Shown here piece by piece: positions 1 to 5,746 of a stretch of DNA of 8,144 nt (position 1 is its first letter; each line of letters starts with the position of its first letter). The stretch is from contig QGUH01000122.1 of NCBI GenBank assembly GCA_003242355.1, forward strand, positions 1-8,144, read 5' to 3'. The notes beneath the pieces are model-generated. The model searched no databases, had not been told where the DNA came from, and worked only from the letters and a program-made list of their open reading frames with translations. The DNA is from Pseudomonadota bacterium. Lineage in GTDB: Bacteria; Myxococcota_A; Polyangia; Polyangiales; Polyangiaceae. The position numbers were made by a program, and so were the translations under genes.

Positions 1-50
1 ATAGGGATTGGGGTCCCTTTCGTGGGGCCGGAAATTTGTAAAAGGGGACG
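1..50. other. Sequencing adapter artefact (Nextera N7/P7 side), left end
   Basis: This is not genomic sequence. Positions 17-50 align without gaps to the 34-base Nextera N7 adapter that ends in the Tn5 mosaic end, with about 23 of 34 bases matching. Landmarks are cgtggg at 21-26, ccgga at 28-32 and tgtaaaag at 37-44, where the true adapter has cgtggg, tcgga and tgtataag. Positions 1-8 (atagggat) resemble the end of the P7 oligo (atacgagat), which leaves about 8 bases (9-16) where the i7 index should be. The segment is the degraded reverse complement of the right-end artefact at 8043-8107. Genomic sequence probably starts at about 51. Confidence 0.88.
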
Positions 51-52
51 GG

Positions 53-844
53 CCCACGCTCACGTGCGGAGGGTCGGCTCTGCATGCCATGGACGGTCCC
101 TTTGCGTTCGATGCCTGGGTGTACGATTGGCCGATGCTCACGGGGGATGAGCACACTCCGTTTGCCCTGCGTGCGCTCCGAGCGCGGGAAACCGCCGAGA
201 CGGCGAGCGGCGCCACGCGGCAGCGCCTCTCGCGCAGCGCGCTGTTCGCCTACTGGAACGCGCTGCGGGGCGATGCGTACGACCTCGACGTGATCGAGCG
301 GTTCGTTCGCCGCGCGGACGGGAAGATCCCGTGCGTGCGGCGCGGCCTGGTGCGCTACACGGGAACGACTCTGCAGTATCGCGGCGCGATCCTCGTGAAC
401 GAAGCGTTCCTCGAGCGCCTCGCTCGCTTCGAGGAGGTCGTGGCGAACGTTGCCGAGGAAACCTACGGGCGGCGCCCCCTCTGGATCCGACACTATGGTG
501 CGTACAGCTGCCGCACGTCGAGGAATCGCGCGCACCGCCTGAGCGAGCACGCACTCGGCAATGCGCTCGACGTGGTCGGCTTCGATTTCGGACCGGCAGA
601 CGACGCGGCGACCTTGCCCGAAGGGTTGCCGGAGCGCCTGAGCCGCGCGTTCCAGGTGCGGGTGCTGCGGCATTGGGGAGCGGAGAAAGGCGTCGCCGCC
701 ATCCACGCTCGGTTTCTCCGCACCATTACCGAGCGGCTCATCAATCGAGGCGACGTTTTTCGGGGGATGATCGGCCCCGGCCATCGCGACCACGCCGATC
801 ACTTCCACTTCGACATGTCCCCCTGGCGCTACATTCGCCTGTGA
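53..844 (+). CDS. Extensin-like C-terminal domain protein (M15/LAS-type peptidase fold), 5' partial
   Basis: The protein resembles the extensin-like C-terminal family, which shares the zinc fold of D-Ala-D-Ala peptidases and is thought to act on the cell wall. Numbered from the in-frame ATG at 89 (251 residues), the zinc-site signature is visible: SCRTSRNRAHRLSEHALGNA with H154, then D161, and near the C-terminus GPGHRDHADHFHFD with H238 as the likely third ligand. The motif order and the helix FLRTITERLINRGDVF between the ligands fit the family. The frame is open from the adapter boundary at about 51. The ATG at 89 has no well-placed ribosome-binding site (GGAGGG at 68-73 is 15 bases away) and gives no signal peptide, which is unusual for a wall-acting protein. 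I therefore treat the gene as truncated by the contig end, although a complete cytoplasmic form starting at 89 is possible. Any residues read from before 51 come from adapter. Confidence 0.8.
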   Translation, partial: PTLTCGGSALHAMDGPFAFDAWVYDWPMLTGDEHTPFALRALRARETAETASGATRQRLSRSALFAYWNALRGDAYDLDVIERFVRRADGKIPCVRRGLVRYTGTTLQYRGAILVNEAFLERLARFEEVVANVAEETYGRRPLWIRHYGAYSCRTSRNRAHRLSEHALGNALDVVGFDFGPADDAATLPEGLPERLSRAFQVRVLRHWGAEKGVAAIHARFLRTITERLINRGDVFRGMIGPGHRDHADHFHFDMSPWRYIRL

Positions 845-854
845 TCGACCTGCT

Positions 855-919
855 GGGGGCACGAATGCCCTCCGACGCGTGGGACGCGACGGTCACCTCG
901 ACGGGGCCTGGCGGCCCCG
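855..919 (+). terminator. Two small hairpins after the extensin-like gene, possible terminator
   Basis: Eleven bases after the stop codon lies GGGCA-cgaa-TGCCC (857-870), extendable by a G-T wobble and one G-C pair. A second hairpin, CGGGGCC-tggc-GGCCCCG, spans 902-919 with seven perfect pairs and a four-base loop. Neither is followed by a T-tract, so an intrinsic terminator is only a possibility. I see no gene in the rest of the gap (920-1216), only short open frames with no ribosome-binding site. Confidence 0.35.
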
Positions 920-1216
920 AACGCAAATTGAGGAGAGGAGCGCAGCGCTCGCGTCGGAGAGCTCCGGTACCCGAGCCTCCTCGCGGCACGGGAAGAAGGG
1001 CTATCGGGGCCGTGCAAGGCGTATGCAGCTTGCTCGGAAATAACGATGGAGAGTGAATCGGGGTCCGAACGCGACGGGAGAGCGAGACTCGATGAGTCGG
1101 AGCGCTCGTAGCCAATTACCGTGAAGAACGATCGCCGCGAGACGAACGAACTGCGTTGATTGTTCAGACGCTTAACGGCATCATGGCGCATGCCGATCAT
1201 GCGCGGTGATTGCGTC

Positions 1217-3460
1217 ATGCCTGGAGTGTTTCCTCGGGCCTGTAACGAAAGGGCGCATCGAGGGCGCCTTTCTGCGGCGTGGCCGCTCGCGCTTGCGCTG
1301 ATCGGGTGCACGGGCGGCGAGAGCACGCGGGTGCTCGTCGAGGTTCCCGTGTCGACCGGCGGCACGTCGTCCGGAGGTTCCAACGACGCGACCGGCGGAT
1401 TGAGCGGCACGTCCACGCCGCCGCCACCGCAGTCGACGACCCCAGGGCCCGTGATCACGCCGCCGCCCACCACGGGAGAAGAGGGCGGCTCTTGCGAGAA
1501 GGTGAGCTGCACGCCTCCCGGCGGCCGCTACTGCGGGATCATCGGAGACGGCTGTCGCGGCGAGCTCGACTGTGGCGAGTGCGAGGGGGATGCCACGTGT
1601 GAAGATGGGATCTGCGTCGGCGGGCCGAGTTGCATTCGGCTGACGTGCACGCCCGAAGGCGGTCGCTACTGCGGGCTCGTCGGCGACGGTTGCGGCGGCA
1701 CGCTGGACTGCGGCGAGTGCCCATCGGGGCAGACGTGCACGGGCGGCGTGTGCACCACGCCCGGCTGTGTTCCGCTGACCTGCGAAACGATGGGCGGCGA
1801 GTTTTGCGGAGAAGTCGGCGACGGCTGTGGCGGCACGATCGACTGTGGCGAGTGCACCGCGCCGAAGACGTGCGGCGGTGGCGGCATTCCGAACGTGTGC
1901 GGGGATTCCACGAGCTGTGAGCCGATTTCCTGCACGACCGAGTCGGGGGGGCGCTACTGCGGTGAGATCGGGAACGGCTGTGGCGGCACCATCGATTGCG
2001 GGGAGTGCCCCGACGGAGACGTCTGCGGGGGGATGGGGATCCCGAACGTGTGCCCGACCGGGCCGCTCTGCAGCGGGATCGAGTGCGACGTCGAGGCGTG
2101 TCCGAACGGCGGCACCACTTCGGTGAGCGGCGTGGTCTACGATCCTTCCGGCACCATTCCGCTCTACAACGCGCGCGTCTACGTGCCGAACGGTCCGCTC
2201 GACCCCATCGAGGATGGCGCGTCGTGCGATCGTTGCAACGTGACGCTGTCGGGCGACCCGATCACCACGGCGCTCACGGACACGAATGGTCGGTTCCGGC
2301 TCGAGGGCGTGCCGACGGGGCAGAACGTGCCGCTCGTCATCCAGGTCGGCAAGTGGCGGCGTGAGGTCACGATCCCCAACGTTGCCTCCTGCACCGAGAC
2401 GGTGCTCGCCGATCCCAACCTGACGCGCCTTCCTCGGAACAAGAGCGAGGGGCACATCCCGCGCATTGCGTTCACGACGGGCAGCCAGGACGCGCTCGAG
2501 TGCTTGTTGCGCAAGATTGGCATTGCCGACGAAGAGTTCACGACGGACGCTGGCGACGGCCGGGTTCACCTCTACGCGGGCGGCAACCCGCAGCAACAAG
2601 GAGGCCCGCAGGGCGGCCCGTTCGGCGCGGGCGCCGGGGCGGTAGAGTTCACCGAGCAGCTCGGCGGCGAAGCCTTCTCGCACGCGACCACGCTGTGGAA
2701 CAGCGTGGAGAAGATGCGCCAGTACGACATCATCATCATGGCGTGCGAGGGCAGCATGTTCCAGACGGTGAAGGAGCCGTACCTCGCGAACCTCGAAGCG
2801 TATGCGAACGCCGGCGGCCGCGTGTTCGCCGGACATCTGCACTCGTACTGGTTCAGTGGGGGATCCCAGGCGTTCCAGAACACGGCCACCTACATCGGTG
2901 TGGGTGCCGATTTGCCGCTCACGACCACGGCGTACGTCGATACGTCGTTTCCGAAGGGGGAAGCGCTCGCGGATTGGCTCGTGAACGTGCAAGCGAGCAC
3001 GACGCGGGGCGAGCTCACGCTCTACGCGGGGCAGCACTCGGTGACGGCGGTGAATCCGCCGACCCAGCGCTGGATCTGGGTGCCGCAAAACCCGAACGAG
3101 GACGATCTGCCCGCCGTGCAGTACATGACGTTCAACACGCCCATTGCGGCAGCTCCGGAAGATCAGTGCGGGCGCGTCGTCTTCACGGACATTCACGTGA
3201 GCGGGGGGCCTGATGGCCAGGCCACCGACGTCGTCCGCAGGGCGTTCCCCGAGGGCTGCAGTCAGGCGCCGTTGACGCCGCAGGCGAAAGCGCTCGTGTA
3301 CATGCTGTTCGATTTGTCGGCGTGCGTGCAGCCGGACACCGAGCCTCCGGAGCCGCCGCCTCCTCCTCCGCCGCCGCCCGACGTGCCGCCGCCGCCGCTC
3401 GCGGGACCGCCGCCCGCGCCGCCGCCGCCGCCCGCGCCGCCGCCGCCGCCTCCGCGCTGA
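1217..3460 (+). CDS. Large Cys-rich-repeat lipoprotein with regulatory-like and ThuA-like domains
   Basis: Predicted outer-surface or periplasmic lipoprotein of 747 residues, function unknown. From the ATG at 1217, an arginine-containing n-region is followed by a hydrophobic stretch and lipobox LIGC with lipidated C31. Next comes a Gly/Ser/Thr/Pro linker (about 32-92). Four tandem repeats follow at about 93-133, 139-179, 184-228 and 234-279, each with eight cysteines around a core like GDGCGGTxDCGEC. About 303-386 resembles a carboxypeptidase regulatory-like beta-sandwich (GVVYDPSG...TDTNGRFRLEGVPTG). About 416-661 resembles a ThuA/class-I glutamine-amidotransferase-like fold (YDIIIMACEGSMF at 503-515, GGRVFAGHLHSYWF at 533-546), without a clear catalytic triad. 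The C-terminus (710-747) is almost all proline. The start is uncertain: TTG 1160, ATG 1190 and ATG 1199 are in frame and none has a good ribosome-binding site; 1217 gives the most normal signal peptide. Similar repeats in myxobacteria have, as I recall, been mislabelled tryptophan synthase alpha chain; nothing here supports that enzyme. Confidence 0.82.
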   Translation: MPGVFPRACNERAHRGRLSAAWPLALALIGCTGGESTRVLVEVPVSTGGTSSGGSNDATGGLSGTSTPPPPQSTTPGPVITPPPTTGEEGGSCEKVSCTPPGGRYCGIIGDGCRGELDCGECEGDATCEDGICVGGPSCIRLTCTPEGGRYCGLVGDGCGGTLDCGECPSGQTCTGGVCTTPGCVPLTCETMGGEFCGEVGDGCGGTIDCGECTAPKTCGGGGIPNVCGDSTSCEPISCTTESGGRYCGEIGNGCGGTIDCGECPDGDVCGGMGIPNVCPTGPLCSGIECDVEACPNGGTTSVSGVVYDPSGTIPLYNARVYVPNGPLDPIEDGASCDRCNVTLSGDPITTALTDTNGRFRLEGVPTGQNVPLVIQVGKWRREVTIPNVASCTETVLADPNLTRLPRNKSEGHIPRIAFTTGSQDALECLLRKIGIADEEFTTDAGDGRVHLYAGGNPQQQGGPQGGPFGAGAGAVEFTEQLGGEAFSHATTLWNSVEKMRQYDIIIMACEGSMFQTVKEPYLANLEAYANAGGRVFAGHLHSYWFSGGSQAFQNTATYIGVGADLPLTTTAYVDTSFPKGEALADWLVNVQASTTRGELTLYAGQHSVTAVNPPTQRWIWVPQNPNEDDLPAVQYMTFNTPIAAAPEDQCGRVVFTDIHVSGGPDGQATDVVRRAFPEGCSQAPLTPQAKALVYMLFDLSACVQPDTEPPEPPPPPPPPPDVPPPPLAGPPPAPPPPPAPPPPPPR
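1493..2053 (+). repeat. Four tandem eight-cysteine repeat units inside the lipoprotein gene
   Basis: The units run 1493-1615, 1631-1753, 1766-1900 and 1916-2053, so they repeat every 138, 135 and 150 bases, in frame. In each, the cysteine spacing is C-x4-C-x7/8-C-x6-C-x5-C-x2-C-x5-C-x4/8-C. Units 1-2 have the short last spacing (x4). Units 3-4 have the long one (x8) and share a GIPNVC ending, which suggests they arose as a pair. A degenerate continuation with three cysteines follows just after unit 4. The even cysteine count suggests four disulphides per unit in an exported protein, but this is inferred. Confidence 0.9.
3344..3457 (+). repeat. Polyproline-coding CCN tract at the end of the lipoprotein gene
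   Basis: The last 38 codons are mostly proline, written mainly as CCG and CCT/CCC, broken by E, D-V, L-A-G and single A residues, and end in R before the TGA. Such a tail would form a stiff polyproline-II rod. The low-complexity DNA is prone to slippage and to assembly error, so the exact tail length is less certain than the rest of the gene. Confidence 0.85.
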
Positions 3461-3589
3461 GCATTCGGGCTTCGGCCGCGGTCGTCCCTTCCGGCGTCCT
3501 CGGCGTCAGTTCGAACTCGGGGCTCGTGCGTTGGCTCTTGGGCGAATCGCTTCGTAGCAGCGTGCTCGTTTCGCGATCATCCGCGCACC

Positions 3590-3606
3590 TTGGCACGCCG
3601 CCTGCA
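3590..3606 (+). promoter_or_regulatory. Sigma-54-type (-24/-12) promoter for the basic-tail protein gene
   Basis: The sequence reads tTGGCACG-CCGC-CTGCA. Against the established RpoN consensus yTGGCACGrNNNTTGCw it matches the -24 element completely and the -12 element except for one C/T, with the required ten bases between GG (3592-3593) and GC (3604-3605). Transcription would start at about 3617, just before the Shine-Dalgarno at 3619 and the GTG at 3629. If so, the TTG at 3590 cannot be the start codon, because it lies in the promoter. Confidence 0.62.
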
Positions 3607-3618
3607 CGGATGGGGCGC

Positions 3619-3623
3619 GGAGG
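3619..3623 (+). promoter_or_regulatory. Shine-Dalgarno GGAGG deciding the GTG start at 3629
   Basis: GGAGG is followed by five bases (tcgta) and then GTG. This is the clearest ribosome-binding site near the gene and favours GTG 3629 over the longer TTG start at 3590. Confidence 0.7.
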
Positions 3624-3628
3624 TCGTA

Positions 3629-4255
3629 GTGGCTGTCAGCAGAACCAAAGCAACGGGAAGCGCACGAGCAACGATCGATCACGACGAGATCCGAACCTGG
3701 GTCGAGGAGCATGGAGGGCATCCCGCCATGGTCAAGCGCACGCGCGGCGCCGGAGGCCCGGGGATTCTGCGCATCGACTTTCCCGGATACAGCGGGGCGC
3801 GCAGCCTCGAGCCGATTTCCTGGGACGAATTCTTCGAGCGGTTCGAAGAATCGAAGCTCGCATTCCTCTACCAGGACGAGACGGGATCCGGGCGTCCGAG
3901 CCGCTTCAACAAGCTCGTCGGGCGCGAAACGGTGGATCTCGGTCGTGCCAGCGCACGGAAGAAGGCCGTTCCGCGCCGTTGGGCGAAGAAGGGAGCGACC
4001 ACGCGTGCGGAGCTCGAGGCCGCCGAACGAGCCGCCGAGCAGCGGCCTCGGACGGGACGTGGGCGGGCGGCTCGGGGCGTCGCGAAGCGTCCTCGGAAAG
4101 CGGCGCCGTCGCGAGCCGTCGGGCGCGCCTCCACACCCCGGAAGAAGCGTGTGAGCCAAGCGGCGAAAGCCGCGCCTCGGCGCGTGACGCGGGCGACCAA
4201 GAAGGCTCGGGGGACGCGCAGGAAGACGAGCCGCGCGACGCGGACCGCGCGCTGA
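3629..4255 (+). CDS. Small conserved protein with histone-H1-like basic C-terminal tail
   Basis: The protein has 208 residues from the GTG at 3629. About 15-100 form a compact acidic/aromatic domain (TIDHDEIRTWVEEHGGHPA, then GILRIDFPGYSG, ISWDEFFERFEESKLAFLYQ and SRFNKLVGRE). I recognise it as a widespread uncharacterised bacterial family, sometimes labelled 1,4-alpha-glucan branching enzyme in databases; no glucan-branching motif is visible and I do not support that name. From about 107 to the end the chain is mostly K, R, A, T and S with KKA/RKA/TRKT-type units, like histone-H1-like or AlgP-type tails, so nucleic-acid binding is a reasonable inference. The domain may be a small stress-related module, but its function is unknown. 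It has its own SD and a strong sigma-54-type promoter. It appears monocistronic, since the next gene is convergent. Confidence 0.85.
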   Translation: MAVSRTKATGSARATIDHDEIRTWVEEHGGHPAMVKRTRGAGGPGILRIDFPGYSGARSLEPISWDEFFERFEESKLAFLYQDETGSGRPSRFNKLVGRETVDLGRASARKKAVPRRWAKKGATTRAELEAAERAAEQRPRTGRGRAARGVAKRPRKAAPSRAVGRASTPRKKRVSQAAKAAPRRVTRATKKARGTRRKTSRATRTAR

Positions 4256-4400
4256 GCCCCGCAGTCGTGCCGTTTCGCCCGTTCCGGGTGGTGTGCGCGC
4301 ACTCTCTCGCGGACGAGGCCTTCACGGAACGAACTGCTGGGCAAGGCTCTCCCGAGCGAGGCCTTCGCGGAGCGGACCGTCGTGCGCGAGCTCTCGCGGG

Positions 4401-4450
4401 CGGGGCCGTCGACGACGGCCTCGGCGCCTCCGGATCCGGACGACGCGTCG
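4401..4450. terminator. Palindrome cluster at a convergent gene junction, possible bidirectional terminator
   Basis: Three symmetric elements occur in 50 bases. CGGGGCCGTC/GACGGCCTCG (4401-4410 with 4414-4423) is a ten-pair stem with one G-T wobble and a three-base loop. TCCGGATCCGGA (4429-4440) is a perfect 12-bp palindrome, and CGACGCGTCG (4441-4450) is a perfect 10-bp palindrome. The cluster lies between the ends of two convergent genes (4255 and 4483), where a shared terminator is expected. There is no T-tract. The rest of 4256-4482 holds no gene that I can support. Confidence 0.4.
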
Positions 4451-4482
4451 GTCGTCGGGGCGCGTTCGAGACGCGAGCGCGT

Positions 4483-5538
4483 TCATACGTCCTCGCCGGC
4501 GATCCGAATGTCCTCGCCCAGCACGTCCTGGACGTAGATCATTTGCACCCCGACCACGAGCGCGACGAGTAGCGGCGTTGCGAGCAAAACGCCGAGCACG
4601 CCGAGCCACGCCGCGCAGAGCACCTGGAAGGCGAGGAGCAGTCCGGGAGGCAGGGTGACGGCCTTGGACTCCACCAAGGGGCCCGCGATGTACGACTCGA
4701 CGAACTGAACGACGAGGTAGAGCCCGAGCACCCAGAGCACGCGCTCGGGTCCCCCGAGGAACGCCACGGCCAGCGCCGGAATCGCGCCGAGCACGGGCCC
4801 GAGGTAGGGGATGAAGTCCAAAATTCCCGCGATGATCCCGAGTGGAACGGCGAAGGGGACGTCGAGGATCGCGAGGCCGATGGCGAACAGCGTGCCGACG
4901 AGCAGCATGAGCACGCCGCGCGCGACCAGCCAGTAGCGAAGCGTGTGCGCCGTCGCGCGAAGCACGGCCCGGCCGCGCTCACGCCGCGCCCGAGGCACCA
5001 GCAAGAGCAGCCCACGTTCGTAGCGCGACGGATTCACGGCCAGGAAAAACCCGAGCAGGAGCACCACCACCGCGTCGGTGAGCGTTCCGAATCCGCTGCT
5101 CAACACCTTGCCGGTGCTCTGCACGATGCTGCCGGCGCGCGGTAGGACCCCATCGCGCAGCGAGGGCACGTGCTGCTCCAAGAAGTCGAGCGCGGAATCC
5201 AAGAGCGAGCGCGCGTTCGCGACGCCTTGTCGAATCTTCTGATCGAGCTCGCCGATTTGAGCGACCACCTGAGGGCCGAGCCACGCACCGAGCCCCGCGC
5301 AGAAGCCCAGCGCGATGACGATGACCAGGCTCACGGCGAGCGCGTGCGGCAGGCGATTTCGGAAATTGATGAGGCGGCCGAGCCCCGAAATGGCGATGGC
5401 CACGAGGATCGCCCCGAAAATCAGGGCGAACAGCCGCGCGAGCTCCACGATCACGAGGTAGACGAGCGCCGTGACGCTCGCGGCGAGGAGCCAACCGCCC
5501 GCGAACTCCTGGACGCGGCTCCAGCTCTCCCTCTCCAT
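4483..5538 (-). CDS. AI-2E family transporter (PerM/YhhT-like, UPF0118)
   Basis: A 351-residue polytopic inner-membrane protein of the AI-2E/PerM superfamily, whose members have been linked to autoinducer-2 export, Na+/H+ exchange or unknown transport. The family layout is clear: paired hydrophobic segments at about 17-52 and 65-95, a soluble amphipathic stretch at 96-145, a hydrophobic helix at about 151-169, and a C-terminal membrane block at about 203-335. The conserved DFIPYLGPVLGAIPA is at 241-255, followed by VVQFVESYIAGPLVESKAVTLPPG. Length is normal for the family. The ATG at 5538 is the best start, but no Shine-Dalgarno precedes it. The gene lies 208 bases downstream of the glycosidase-like gene on the same strand and is probably transcribed separately. 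The substrate cannot be inferred: AI-2 transport is only a family label. Confidence 0.93.
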   Translation of the reverse strand: MERESWSRVQEFAGGWLLAASVTALVYLVIVELARLFALIFGAILVAIAISGLGRLINFRNRLPHALAVSLVIVIALGFCAGLGAWLGPQVVAQIGELDQKIRQGVANARSLLDSALDFLEQHVPSLRDGVLPRAGSIVQSTGKVLSSGFGTLTDAVVVLLLGFFLAVNPSRYERGLLLLVPRARRERGRAVLRATAHTLRYWLVARGVLMLLVGTLFAIGLAILDVPFAVPLGIIAGILDFIPYLGPVLGAIPALAVAFLGGPERVLWVLGLYLVVQFVESYIAGPLVESKAVTLPPGLLLAFQVLCAAWLGVLGVLLATPLLVALVVGVQMIYVQDVLGEDIRIAGEDV

Positions 5539-5606
5539 GGATCAGGGCATGGCTCGTGGTGGGATCATGCGAAGCTCCGCGCGAAGGAGCCGTTCGCTTC
5601 GCCCGG

Positions 5607-5630
5607 CACGTCACCCGGGGACGTGACGTG
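5607..5630. promoter_or_regulatory. Perfect 8-bp inverted repeat, candidate operator upstream of the AI-2E gene
   Basis: CACGTCAC and GTGACGTG (5607-5614 and 5623-5630) are exact reverse complements separated by eight bases. The element is about 70-90 bases upstream of the transporter start and about 115 bases beyond the glycosidase stop. A dimeric regulator site for the transporter gene is one reading, and a stem-loop ending the upstream transcript is another. No T-tract follows on the - strand. Nothing else is recognisable in 5539-5746. Confidence 0.4.
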
Positions 5631-5746
5631 GCAATTCGTGCCGCCGGAGCAGATCGCCCCACGGGGACGCCGTCGGCGCGAATGCCTGCTCGCGCTCCTC
5701 GCGCGTGCGCGGGCTTCGAGGACCGAGCACCGAAGCGCGCGTTCCA

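Noticed and set aside
853..870. GG-N10-GC match near the first hairpin as a sigma-54 site
   Set aside because: The TGGCACG and TTGC elements do not align with the spacing; it is simply part of the G-rich hairpin.
1493..2053. CRISPR-like regular repeats
   Set aside because: The periodicity is in-frame protein repeats with codon-level variation and no unique spacers.
1181..3196. 671-codon open frame on the - strand
   Set aside because: It mirrors the lipoprotein gene, whose domains and repeats are clear; the antisense translation is arginine/alanine-rich with no domain.
4314..4377. Imperfect 21-base direct repeat (4314-4334 and 4357-4377, 18 of 21 identical)
   Set aside because: Only two short copies, 43 bases apart, all differences A/G; no array or known element, probably chance in biased DNA.
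3322..4572. 416-codon + strand frame spanning the polyproline tract and beyond
   Set aside because: It is an out-of-frame reading of the CCN repeat and the basic-tail gene; it crosses a promoter and a convergent junction and has no recognisable domain.
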